DNA of 64,000 bases. It comes from Proteles cristata cristata (taxonomy: Eukaryota > Chordata > Mammalia > Carnivora > Hyaenidae). Location of the stretch: the NCBI GenBank assembly GCA_017311185.1, contig JAESUZ010003164.1:620001-684000 (forward strand), given 5' to 3'. Position numbers and translations under genes: made by a program. The notes beneath the pieces are model-generated. The model was not told the DNA's origin, searched no databases, and saw nothing but the letters and a program-made list of their open reading frames with translations. Numbering within the stretch: the first letter of the stretch is position 1; every line of letters starts with the position of its first letter. Shown here piece after piece: positions 24,661 through 35,420 of this stretch.

Positions 24661-25259
24661 TGAGTAACCTTTTCATTTCCAAGACTTTTCTTTTGCATTC
24701 ACAACTAGGCTGACCATGTGGAGCAGAAGGCCTAGATTTGAGTTTTGGCTTTTAACATGCCTTCTTCGCTAAGCTTAATCATTTCTAGTTTTGGATTTAA
24801 GGTGAGAAATGTGTGACTTCCTTTCTCTTGAACGATTAGAGGCCATTGTAGGGTTAGTAATTGGCAACATTTCAATATTATTTTGTCTCAGAAAATAGTG
24901 AAGCCAAAGGAAAGGGGAAAAAATGAGGAAAGGCTGGTTGGTGAGGAATACACACAACATCAATCTATTAAGTTGGCTGTCTTACAGGTGTGTAGTTGCG
25001 GCTCTACAAAACAATTACAAATAGTAACATCAATGATCACAGGTTGCAGATCACCAAAACAAACACAGTAGTAATAAAATGTTTGAAATAATGTGAGAAT
25101 TACCAAAGTGACGCAGAGACATGAAGTGAGCAAATGCCATTGGGAAAATGGTGCCGATTAACTTGCTCAACACAGGGCTGCCACCAACATTTGATTTGTT
25201 AAAAACAAATATCTGTGAAGCACAATAATGTGAAGCAAGGTCAGGCTGTGTGCCCCTGC

Positions 25260-27275
25260 ACATTCCAAAATTCTGTTCCAGATTGAGGGTGGGGGAGCAG
25301 AGGATAAGCCTTCTGTGTTGTATATTCTAGCTCAACTTATGTGTGATTTCTATTAACTTGCTCCTCACGTTCCTCAGACTTGAGAAGATTTTGAATGCAG
25401 ACCCCCTCCTCAGGCACCTTAAATCAAATTGTGCTGTCTCTGGATTTGCTGACAGAACTGAGGTTTGTGTCATATCTGGACAAAATGAGAGGAAGAGATA
25501 GGCAAGAGATAGATTTGAGAGCTTTTGGTAGGTTTATCTTTTAAGGCTTTAAAATTCTGAGTATTCATGTCCCAGTTAATACACATTAGTCTTTGTTAGA
25601 TTTTTCTAACTTTAAGTCACTAAGTATGTTGAAACTATTTTTAAGCCAAAAAAGGAGTTATAGCCTCCCAAGGGAGACTATTTTATGAGTAGAATGTGAC
25701 GACCATAACGTGAAAATACTATGATATTTGGGCCTAATAAATTTTAGGAAGCAAGCTCTGTTTCAGGCATATGAGGAGCTATTAGATCAAATGAAAAACA
25801 CATACTAAGTATCTGAAATGCATTTGGGGGAATCTTTTTAAACAAATGTAGGGGTGCCCTCTTGTGTTTGATTTTCCATGGGAAAATACATTTAAGAAAA
25901 CTGCCTTCATTTTTAAACCTAACTTTAGATATTCAATCATTCCATGAAAATTGAAAAACTGCTTAACATTTATTTGATGTCTATAGACATTATTGTATGT
26001 TTCAAATACAATCTCTGTCTTATAAGAAATAATTTTATGTAATTAAGTGACTCTTGCTTTTTTCTGTCTTTGATTTCACATTAGCATTGTGAAAGATACT
26101 CCACTGAACAATTTCTGTTGGAATTCCACCACTTTCTTTTTCTCAAAATAATGGATATACCTCTAGGCCAAAAAAAAAGGTGTGTTTGTGAAGTGTTTTA
26201 TAGATTCAAAAGAGCTTTCACATTTCCCTTGTTTCTAAAAAAATACCCCGTGAAGTATGAAAGTTAAGAAGTATACACACCTGCCTCTGAGATAAGAAAA
26301 TCAAAGCCCTGATCTTCAGCAAATTCTAGGAAACTTATAGAAAGTCTATTACAGATTTGGACCTGAACCTGGCCTCAGACCTTTACACACCAAAGGCTGA
26401 GCTTGAATATGAGGCTTGACAATGAACATTTTTTTAATCTATTTTTGTGGCCCATGACCTGACACATGATCTTTGTCTATAGAAGAGAATATTTGAGATA
26501 GTAATCAACACAGAAAACGCTAGATGTTTTATGTAACACACATATCACATATACATTATATGTGTATTAAAATATACGTAGGCATATGTGTGTGAGCACA
26601 AGCATGAATGTATATTACCTTATCTGTGTAAGTTGCCATTTATTTAAATTTAAGCTGTTGAGTTTTCACAAAGGCAAGTTCTGATAAGGGGGAAATTTCA
26701 AAATGTTTAAATACAACTAAGTACTAGAAAAACCTAGCCACTGCAGTCTTTCTGAATTAGGAAACATCTAAAGTCCAAATATCAACCACTTTTGGTATCT
26801 CAGTGTCCTAGTGAATGCTAGCAAGAATTACAAAAAAGGAAGATCGCTATGAAGACATATTGCTCATTGCTACGTTATGAAAATCTTCATCTTATTTGGT
26901 CTTACATCAAAGAATGTCTGTAATTCAACAGAATGTTTCCAAGTGCTATTTTAAGTGCTGAAATGGAATGAACACCCTTTTTTTTTTTTATGAAATGGCT
27001 TTTTTTATTCTATGAAATGGATGTTCTTTCTCCTTTATTAATATACTGTCTTTTGTGATTCTTGAAAAATAGATTTGGCCAATTGGTCAGTCTCTGAGAC
27101 TAAGACCAAACTGGTTTGAGGTAAGAGGAAAAAATGTAAAAGAATTCACAGAGAGGGAAGGAAAAAAAGTGTTGACAGTCACACTGAGATGACAGTTGAG
27201 CCTTCCTGAAAAGCTACTTGATGGCCATTTGGAGGGAAGAATCCATGTTCTTTTAGGTCACGACTGAGCATTTAC
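25260..27275. other. unassigned DNA, possible MIR fragment
   Basis: No gene was found. At about 26230-26395 an antisense MIR-like order is faintly visible ('gataagaaaatcaaagccc', then 'tttggacctgaacctggcctc'), but confidence is low. CA/TA-rich stretches lie near 26536-26600. Confidence 0.4.
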
Positions 27276-27279
27276 TTCA

Positions 27280-27955
27280 TTGGAAAGATTTTTTTTTAAC
27301 TTTGAAAAGTTTATTTTGCATATTTGGGTTTGTTTGTTTAAGTCTCAAGCTGGTTAACTTACAGTGTAGTCTTGGCTCAAGGAGAACCCAGTGATTCATC
27401 ACTTACATATATCACCAAGTCCTCACCCCAGCAAGTGACTTCCTTAATGCCTGTCACCCATTTACCCTGCCCCCACTCCCCACAGTTTGTTCTCTGTATT
27501 TAAGAGTCTCTTATGCTTTGCCTTCCTCTCTGTTTTTATTTTATTTTTCCTCCCTTTCCCCTATGATCATGCTAAGTTTCTCAAACTCCACAAATGAGTA
27601 AAATCATATGGTATCTGACTTTCTCTGACTGACTTATTTCACTTAGCACAATACCCTCCAATTCCATTCACGTTGTTGCAAATGACAAGATTTCATTCTT
27701 TTTCATTGCCAAGTAGTATTCCAGTGTGTGTGTGTGTTATATATGTATATAACATTTTAATCTGTTCATCAGTTGATGGACATTTGGGCTCGTTTCATAA
27801 TTTGGCGATTGTTGGTAATGCTGCCATAAACCTTGGGATGCATGTGCCCCATCAAACCAGCACTCCTATATCCTTTGGATAAATACCAAGTGGTGCAATT
27901 TCTGGGTTATAGGGTAGTTCTACTTTTAATTTTTTAGGAAATATTTTCAATAGAC
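27280..27955 (-). mobile_element. LINE-1 3' end, antisense
   Basis: The reverse complement carries the L1 3' region. Visible on the plus strand are 'tctctgactgacttatttca', 'ttagcacaataccctccaat', 'gttgcaaatgacaagatttc', 'tcatcagttgatggacattt' and 'cctttggataaataccaag'. The T-rich start is the antisense tail. It contains a short (TG)n at 27726-27738. It covers about 670 bp, 5'-truncated. Confidence 0.88.
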
Positions 27956-27959
27956 TCTT

Positions 27960-29560
27960 GAAGGCAAGAAACAGATTAAAAATCTCATTTTTCACCAACT
28001 TCAGCTTTGTGGGTTGTCTGCCTGCTTCTCTGATGACTCAGAAACACCTGCGTTGTGAGGGTTGCTGCTCCTTCCTGGCTGCGGAAAGCTCATCCCCCAG
28101 AGGGTGGGGGCTCGTGGACGGCATCCATATTTTCCCTGGAGAATTCAGGGCGCTACCTTTGTATCTTTCTGGCTGGAATGGCTGCTGTGTTTTTTTTGTT
28201 GTTGTTGTTGTATATCTGGTTGGGACATGTTGCCTTCGTTCTGTGTTGGTGGTTGTGGTAGACTTTTAATCTAGTCTGAATGAACCCTTTGTCTCTTTTC
28301 TGCTAGACAGTGTAATAAGTGAAATATTTATTTGTTGATTTAAAAAAAATAATTAGATGAGGTAATGCGACTCATTAAGTTCATGCTTATCAAGGCATGA
28401 AATATGACCACATAGATAATCTACCCTTGTTCTGTCCCACGAGGCTAATTCAGGTCACCTCACAGGGTGGGATCATTAGGGGTAAGAAGTGGGCACCGTG
28501 ACATGCTACATTCCAAGCAACCCACCTCCACCCACTGGGATCTTAAGAGAGCACCACCTGGGGGATGTGCTACAATATACAGCAAGTCGCATGCTACTTC
28601 CTGACCTCAAATGAAAAACATACATTTATCTTTATGGAATTCTTTCTGCACGGCCACTTTTTCCTATTATATTTTTGCATTGCTGGCTCAGGTTAGTAAA
28701 TAGGATTGATGGTGGGGAGAATGAGGTGCATGCAGGTGAAGCGATGAGACTGTGTATGTGTCTCTCTGTGTGTGAGGTGAGTATGGCAGAGAGAGAGAGA
28801 GAGAGAACAGCCAAGGAAAATAACTCTTGTCAGAAGACTAATGTTGACAGTATTCACAATTTTTCAGAATAAATTGTATAACTGTGAATTGCTATCTGAA
28901 ACCTGTCTAATAGTAAGAGAATAAATAAATAAGACTTTTTATTTTATTTGTTTTTAATCTTGCTGCCTAGAGTCTGTTTTAAGCTCCTTTTTATAGGCAT
29001 GCCAATGTCTTTGGAAACCATGTCTAAAAATACATTTAAGTAGCAAATTTTGGTTTCACAAAACATCGCATAAATCTATACAAATGACGTGTTACATATT
29101 ATTAAGCTTTTGTACATTATATTGAAAATAAAATTCTCTTTTTGGATATTATCACAGGGTGTGTGTGTGACACTGATTTCTCCTTAAAATGCTCACAGCC
29201 CTTCCCTTTAATTTAATCAGTGTGGCAAGCTGATAGACTAATAAATAGAGTCACAAATGACTTCTGGGAGGTCAGAGAAGAGGGATCATTTTAAAAAATC
29301 TTTTAGAGAACTATATAAATAGTAACAATTTTTAAAAAAACACAAAATACAGATACAGACTTTTGACTTTGAAAATTTTCCAGTTGGTAAACTCTGGACT
29401 CTGAACGTTTAATAGCAGGTTGCTCAAGATGAATTGTCACCTTTACATGGCTCTGTCCTCTACTCTAGCCACCCTTGAGGCTGTCCTTCAAGGATACTAC
29501 ATCTTTTACCCCTTGTCGTTATCCAAGGCCTGGGCTTTGGATGCAGGATTGGCTACAAAA
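27960..29560. other. unassigned DNA; GC-richer patch at 28020-28260
   Basis: Three overlapping plus-strand frames (68-103 codons) occur in the GC-richer patch but disagree in frame and have no recognisable domain. A (TTG)n-type tract lies at 28190-28212. Short GA repeats occur at 28788-28806. Confidence 0.45.
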
Positions 29561-29565
29561 TTTGG

Positions 29566-29730
29566 AGGGTCCAGTACAAAGTGAAAATAAGGTCCCTTAT
29601 TGAAAAATTATTAAGAAGTTCAAGATGAGAGTGGCAGAACATTAACCCAAGCACAGAACCTTTTAGTGTGGGGTCACCCATGACTCTATGGGTCCTACAC
29701 CATGAAGATGGCCTTACCTGGTGACAACCT
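29566..29730 (+). repeat. old interspersed repeat, copy 1 of a local pair
   Basis: It shares an ordered set of phrases with 51717-51890: 'attattaagaagttcaagatg' here versus 'attattaggaatttcaagat' there. Each is followed by a 'cagaacattaa'/'caaaacattaa' block and a 'cccatga' block. I recognise it as a dispersed mammalian repeat but cannot name the family. Confidence 0.55.
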
Positions 29731-29739
29731 ATACCTCAT

Positions 29740-30315
29740 ACTTATTGGTATCCCTTGAATACTATTCTGCTTCATCTTTTACAGTAAGAGTCAGTCAGTC
29801 TCTGAATTATACTTGCCCATAGGTAGCTTTAGATCAATGTCCACAACAAACCTATTTGGCTTTCCAAGATCCTATCCTAATTTGGGTTTTAATGGGCCAG
29901 CCCACCAACACTCTCTCCCTCACCCCCTCCAATAGGAACAAGATAAAACACATGCCTTTGTTTATATATGTTTTGCCATATCTGTCAATCAGTCTCTAGC
30001 TACATGCAAATTATGAAGGAAGTGAAAAGAGCTTAGATTATAGTAAAAAAAAAAAAAAAAACCATACAGATTGCTTTAGCTGTCTGAATTTACCCAAATC
30101 CTACATTAAGTAAAAATGTTTTAGTCAGATCTCTACCTCAAAAACGGTTATCAAGCAGATACCAGTTTGGATGTTTCTTTTCATTAATTGAAAATAAAAA
30201 TAGTATTTACTAAGTACTTAATATACGCTGGAAACCGTAATGCTCTATCTTGTTGAATCTCATAGCATTCATAATATGAATGTGATTATACTTATATTAT
30301 AAAATTTTCATGTTT
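29740..30315. other. unassigned DNA with an A18-type run
   Basis: Nothing coding was found. A pure A run lies at about 30044-30061. Confidence 0.5.
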
Positions 30316-30318
30316 TTT

Positions 30319-30416
30319 GGGGCTCCTGGGTGGTTCAGTCAGTTAAGTGTCTAACTTCAGTTCAGGTCACGATCTCACGGTTTGTGAATTCAAGCCCTGC
30401 ATCAGGCTCTGTGCTG
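30319..30416 (+). mobile_element. CAN-SINE head, 3'-truncated
   Basis: Only the tRNA-related head is present ('ggggctcctgggtggttcag' through 'atcaggctctgtgctgcc'). The CT-rich part and the tail are missing, so it was cut by a later deletion or rearrangement. Confidence 0.9.
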
Positions 30417-30419
30417 CCT

Positions 30420-31110
30420 CTATTGAAAAGTGCTGGATAAATTGTTAGGCTCTCCTTCTAAGTCCCATTGTCTCCTCAGTGATGGGATTTTTGCCACCCC
30501 TCTCAGTGACACTGGGTTTGCTGCCCTTTATGCCATGTCAACATCTTCTGTACTTGCTATCTTGACCTTGATGCCCCAGATGAGGCGCCTTGAGACGGGC
30601 CACATCATAGCATAGCTTGAGTCTGCCCTGGAACCACATTGCCAGGCCAGGGGTAGACTCTTTTGCTCCCAAGGCTGTGTAGGAATCAAATTCCATGATC
30701 CGTAAAGCCTGAGAATATCTGCAGGATTCACTCTCTTCCCTGACCTGCAGCTAAAACTCCTATGGCCCCTTTAAAGCTCTGTATTCTGAGGCAGGAGGGT
30801 ACAAATGGCTCTACCCTTTCCAGCAGAAAAGGGCAGATCCCTCTTCCTGCTTCTTTCTTCTCCACTTTTCCGAGGTGGAGGTGATTCAATCCACCTCCCC
30901 ATTATGCTGTCTACATCCCCAAATATACATTTCTTCATTCCCATAGATAAGAGCCATGATACCCCCACTGGGGTGGCAAACTTGGTTCCTTTTTTTTTTA
31001 GAGACTCCTTTGCCACACTGACAAATGGTCAAGGTGCTATAGATTATAAAAATATGTCTGCGGCTGTGTTCAATGTTCAATTGCTCCATACTGTTTTTTG
31101 GTTACAAGTT
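30420..31110. other. unassigned, GC-richer block
   Basis: Overlapping frames of 81-102 codons occur on both strands (30771-31016 minus, 30805-31113 plus) without any recognisable domain. Composition and its position between a broken SINE and an LTR suggest an unidentified old element. Confidence 0.35.
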
Positions 31111-31117
31111 TAACAGA

Positions 31118-32012
31118 TGTGGTAGACAGACTTCAAGGTGGCCTCAGAGATGCCCCATGGTCTGATGTTCACACCCTTGTACAATCCCCTCTTCCAGAGT
31201 GTAGATGGACCCTAGGACTTGCTTCGAGTCAATAAAATATGGTAAAGGTGATGAGAAGTCACTCTCTTGTTTACCATACATTTTACATTTTATAAGGTTC
31301 CATCTTGGTAGCTGACTGGTTCTAAACTTTTTATTAATCAGGACTCTTCAGAGAAAAAAAATTGGATATATAAAAAATATATATATATATTTAATTTTTA
31401 TTAAATTATCTTTATTAAATATCCTTATTTCTATTTGAATACTTAACATCCTTATTAAATTTTAAGGAATTGGCTTGTGTAATTATGGAGGCTGGTGAGT
31501 CCAAATTTGCAGTGTGGGCCAGCAGGCTGGAAACCCAGGAAATCTGATGCATATAAAGTTAGAAGGCAGTTTGCTGGAAAATTTCATCTTACTTGGGGAG
31601 GCGAATCTTCTTGTTCTTTCAGGCCTTTGCCTGATTGGACAAAGCCCACTCACATTATGGAAGACCATCTGCTTTCTCCAAAGGTCACTGTTTTAAATGT
31701 TAACGTCATCCAAAAACACTATATCCAAGTTGAAACATGAAATTAACCATCACCCTCTTCTGCGCTCACTTTGAAGAAGCAAGCTGCTATGTGTCTTATA
31801 GCCGCAAGAAAATTAGTTCTGCCAACAGTGACCTTCCTAGTGGAGGCTCCAGATGAGAATCCAATTCTGGTCAACACCTTGACTGTAGCCTGGGAGAGGA
31901 CCTGGTTAAGCCACACCTGCACTCCTGGCCCACAGAAACTGAGATTATAGATGTGTGTTGTTTTAAGCAACTAAAACTGTGGTAAATTGTCACACAGCAT
32001 AGAAAATATACA
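31118..32012 (+). mobile_element. MLT1-type MaLR LTR, split by an inverted MLT2 LTR
   Basis: The left part (31118-31329) has 'cacccttgtacaatcccctc' and 'gtcaataaaatatggtaaag'. The right part (31755-32012) has 'gttttaagcaactaaaactg' and 'aaattgtcacacagcatag'. Together they follow the order of an MLT1-type LTR. The middle is replaced by the antisense MLT2-type LTR at 31330-31754. Confidence 0.7.
31330..31754 (-). mobile_element. MLT2-type ERVL LTR, antisense, nested in MLT1
   Basis: On the plus strand it starts 'ttattaatcaggactcttca' and ends 'aaattaaccatcac', the reverse complement of MLT2 ends. The interior has 'aattatggaggctggtgag', 'tctttcaggcctttgcctg' and 'ggacaaagcccactcacatt'. An AT-rich (TA)n segment at 31370-31450 sits at the position of the TA-rich part of this LTR. 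Confidence 0.75.
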
Positions 32013-32019
32013 GAATATA

Positions 32020-33000
32020 ATTTAGTATTTAAAGAATCCACCATCTCCACTAGAAATGATTTTCATATTCTGTTTATGAAAATTGTATGTCTATTGGTCT
32101 CATATGACCTATAGCACAACATTACTATTAGTACAACCAGTACATTTCTCTTGCCAGTTTTACTGACCTAAAAATATAACCATAATGTTATTGTTCTCAG
32201 TATAACATTCATAAAGCCCATACAGCAGTGTTTGGTTGTATATCTGCTACTTTTCCTAACAACATGGAGCAAAAAATGAGGACAATTCTCATACAGTGGT
32301 ACAGAATTTAACCTGATGACTGGGAAAGCTTTTCATCTCTGTGCCTGTAATCAGCCTCTGATTATGAGACTGAATCAGATAAACCTTGCATATCTATATC
32401 TATTCTCTGGAATTCTATGACTCCTTGAACAAGCATTTTATTTATACAGAATCCTGTATGCAAGAAAGTAAATTAATTCTGAAAGTCAATACCAGGCAAG
32501 TACAATATACAATATTGTGTATCCTCTCTATGTCAAAAGGGTGGGGTTGGACCAAGCGGTGCTGTAGAGACTTGTGACACTGTTGGGCAGAAGTACACCA
32601 CCACCCTTGGGAAATACTTTTCTATGAACCCTGGCTCAACAAAATTCCTTGAGGTATTTTGAAGCCTATGTCATTGTACTTTATGCCAAACTTATCAACT
32701 AATAACATCAGATTACCCTGCTGATAAGACATGTAGATCTTATTTGGTTGCTATGATCCTAAAACTCTTGGCACACAACTGCACAGTAACTTGTTGACTT
32801 TCATTAACTTAGATAAATAAATGTATAAATGTTTATACATTGACCCATGGGCTGGTTCTATTGCTTTTGAAATAGAACTTGTCTGTGAATTTGCCTTTCT
32901 TCCTTAAGTTTTGCCAAAATCCAGGTAATAGTGTCTGATCGCATGTAGTTGATGCCTTTAACTGTGCTGACTCATTCATGCACCATGAAGCAAATAAAAA
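32020..33000. other. unassigned DNA before the ERVL remnant
   Basis: No gene was found. It may include the diverged 5' part of the ERVL interior that becomes recognisable after about 33500, but I cannot align it. Confidence 0.35.
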
Positions 33001-35420
33001 ATGGGCTATGGTCACTCTAACCCTCTCAAGACCATCACTGAGGGACTCATGTTATCCTAACCTTGCACACTTTGTCTTTCAAGATCAGAGGTCAGCAAGT
33101 ATATGGCCAGAGCTCTGTGAATACATACCTCAGTGGGGAATGTTGTCATTGAATTGGGCCTAGGTTTTCAGTGGATTCAGTCTAGAAGTGAGAGAGGTCA
33201 TGTGACAATATGCAACTATTAGGGGTGGCTGCTGTTCTGTCATCTTAAGCACAACCAAAGTAGTAGCCACAATGTTTTAACCAAAGGGATCTGTGGCAGT
33301 GGTGATAAAATTATGGATTCTTAAGATCAAATTAGATGGGAAGTATCATAAAGTCCCACTTTATCTAAGTAACTGAAACTATAAAACCTCTATATCTACT
33401 GAATGGAGGTAAGATTTGAATTGTGATGATAGAATGACCCAGGCCATTACCCAATTTCCAAACCTAGAAACAAACCTAGAAACCCTTGGATGAAAAGACT
33501 CTGGATATGTTCAATGATCCTGTGACACTCCCATAAGTATATACTGTTGATATTCTTTCTGGCCATTCCCAAAGAGACCAGCAATTATGTATCAGGGTGA
33601 ACATAGAGCAGTAAAGGGAAATACCCATATCTTTTGGTGATTGTTATACCTGAGTTAATGCCAATCTCTACAGACACCACCATGAACCCCCAGTTAGAGC
33701 TAGAGTTTAAAGGTATACCCAAGTCTATATTACACTGGGGCCAGGAACTCCATTAATTTGTCCATTGCCTCCCACATGATGAAGAACACAGATTCTAAAC
33801 GCATAGTTTAAAATAAAATCCCTAGACCCTGTTGTCTCCTAGAAATATGGAGTGAAAGCCATTATAGTAGGAGAGTTCACAGAATTCTGTTTCTCCCCAT
33901 GAGATGAATAAGGGGAAACAATACTGCATTCTTTATAGACTTAAGAGATGAAGTTGCCATAATTCCTATACATCCTCATTTAACTTGCCTGGATAGCATG
34001 CACAGGTGGGAGATGTGGACTTGCACAATGGAAGTACATTTATCTGAAATGTAATTAGACAATGACTTAAATGGCAACAGAAGCCTAGATTTTGTCCTTT
34101 TACTGTAGTAAGTCAACACAGCTGCAAATTTCTGCTATGAAATCGTTGTTTCCCATAACTTCTGTGAAGATCACCAGAGCGATTTCTTTTCCTTTGTCAG
34201 TGGCAGCAATTCATCTTCACTCTACTGGCCAGGACTACATCCATTCTCTGCCTCTCTGTTACTGTTTACTTCTCAAGGACCTATGGCTTCATCATCCCAC
34301 AGAATATATAGGCCGTTTCACTCTGTTGATGAAGGTGAGCCGATAGTCCCTGATGAGCAAGAAATAGCAGGCCCCCTTTGTTCTTTGGGCCAGACAAATG
34401 TGAGGCAGCATAGAATTTCACAAAAAATCAGAAGTCTGTCACTTCAGGGAATTTTTAGAATGCCCAGGGGGCTGGTGAAGATAAACTTATCTCAACACAA
34501 TGTGAAATAGAATTTACCCTATCTTGTACCTCCTTCCTTTAAGAAAAAGGCATAAGGCCTTTTATGCTCCTTTAGATCTAGGAGACAAATAGTTTCGTGT
34601 GAGCCATTTTGACCTATTTACCAAACAACCTGTGAGAATGGCAGCTTTGAACTTGTAGGGAGGAATGACTGTATTTATTATAAAGACATCTGACATATAG
34701 GTAGATGTGGACTTTTAAGAATAGGCCCAGACTACTGAGTGTTATATGGAAACCAACTTGACAATAAACTATTTAAGAAAATAAAAGCATAAAATATATT
34801 AATGTATAGAAAAAAAAAAAGAATAGACCGGGAGGAAGAATAATTGTGTCTTATGTAAACACTCCCTACAGGGCTGACTGCATAGGGTCTTCTTAGTGAA
34901 GTGTTGTATAAAATGACCTGTTCTGAGGATGTACATTAGTCCCTTTCTAAGTCAACCAGGAACTCCACAATGGACTTATGAACAAAATAGCAAAGATGCC
35001 AGAGCCAGAAGTCCAACACCATGAATTTCTCCTCCTCAGAGCAGATCTAACTACCACCAGCTTGACTACCCAAATGACCAATAGCAAAGACCAATGTTGA
35101 TATTTAAAATGGGCACCCTAACAAATTGGGGGCAGCCAGCTAGCCAGTAAAGCTTGATTACATTGGATATTCCAATTGTGGAAGGACCTTCAGTTTGCTC
35201 TCACATTAACAGAGACCGACTCCAGATGTGGATTTGCCTTCCCCACTCACAATACTTCCTTCATTGCCACCATCCATTGACTAAGAGTCAATGCCTCATT
35301 TATCAGCATATTGGCTCAGCTCACCTAACAATGCACCTGATCAAGGTTCTTTTTTATAGCAAAGGACAAAATCAGTGAAATTATACCTGTAGGGTTTATG
35401 TGCCCATCACCCAGAACCAA
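33000..35420 (+). pseudogene. ERVL internal remnant 1 (gag-pol), without LTRs
   Basis: Sense remnants follow ERVL order. Gag/protease-side wording occurs around 33500-33770 ('gatcctgtgacactccca', 'cagggtgaacatagagcag'). The end of reverse transcriptase lies around 34540-34660 ('agaaaaaggcataaggcc', 'gcagctttgaacttgta'). Integrase-side wording lies at 35135-35345 ('gattacattggatattcca', 'gtggatttgccttccccac'). Every frame is broken, with open stretches under 90 codons. No flanking LTR was found at either side. An L1 stub interrupts it at 34728. ERVL elements have gag and pol but generally no env. Assignment is by eye. Confidence 0.7.
34728..34818 (+). mobile_element. short LINE-1 3' stub inside ERVL remnant 1
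   Basis: It contains 'gagtgttatatggaaacca' and 'acttgacaataaactattt', then an A-rich tail ending in an A run. It is flanked by aagaataggcc (34717-34727) and aagaatagacc (34819-34829), an 11-bp target duplication with one mismatch. About 90 bp were inserted. Confidence 0.85.

Larger units (their letters stand above)
22417..24846 (-). pseudogene. Tigger1 (TIGD1-like) transposase, dead
   Basis: The minus-strand reading starts at the ATG at 24844-24846, giving an N-terminus MASNRSRERKSHISHLKSK that resembles the TIGD1/Tigger1 transposase start (CENP-B-type helix-turn-helix end). The C-terminal part survives as an open stretch at 22469-22771, including 'IVEMTTNDLECYINLVDK' and 'LLSYLKKLPQP'. The DDE-domain region in between has stops, frameshifts and four SINE insertions, so no active enzyme is made. 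The family cuts and pastes DNA at TA targets. Resemblance is judged by eye from the family; the broken state is seen directly. Confidence 0.88.
21998..25258 (-). mobile_element. Tigger1 DNA transposon, end to end, split by four SINEs
   Basis: The left terminal sequence CAGGTATAAGTTGAAGATAT with 'ttccagaccattgcaataaa' and the right end near 'caaatatctgtgaagcacaa' through 'gtgcccctg' match the two ends of Tigger1 (Tc1/mariner, pogo-like). A TA precedes the left end; the right flank is CA, so the TA target duplication survives on one side only. Removing about 860 bp of SINEs leaves roughly 2.4 kb, the size I expect for the complete element. The transposase reads on the minus strand. Four CAN-SINEs (22163, 23214, 23964, 24481) inserted later. 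Confidence 0.93.
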
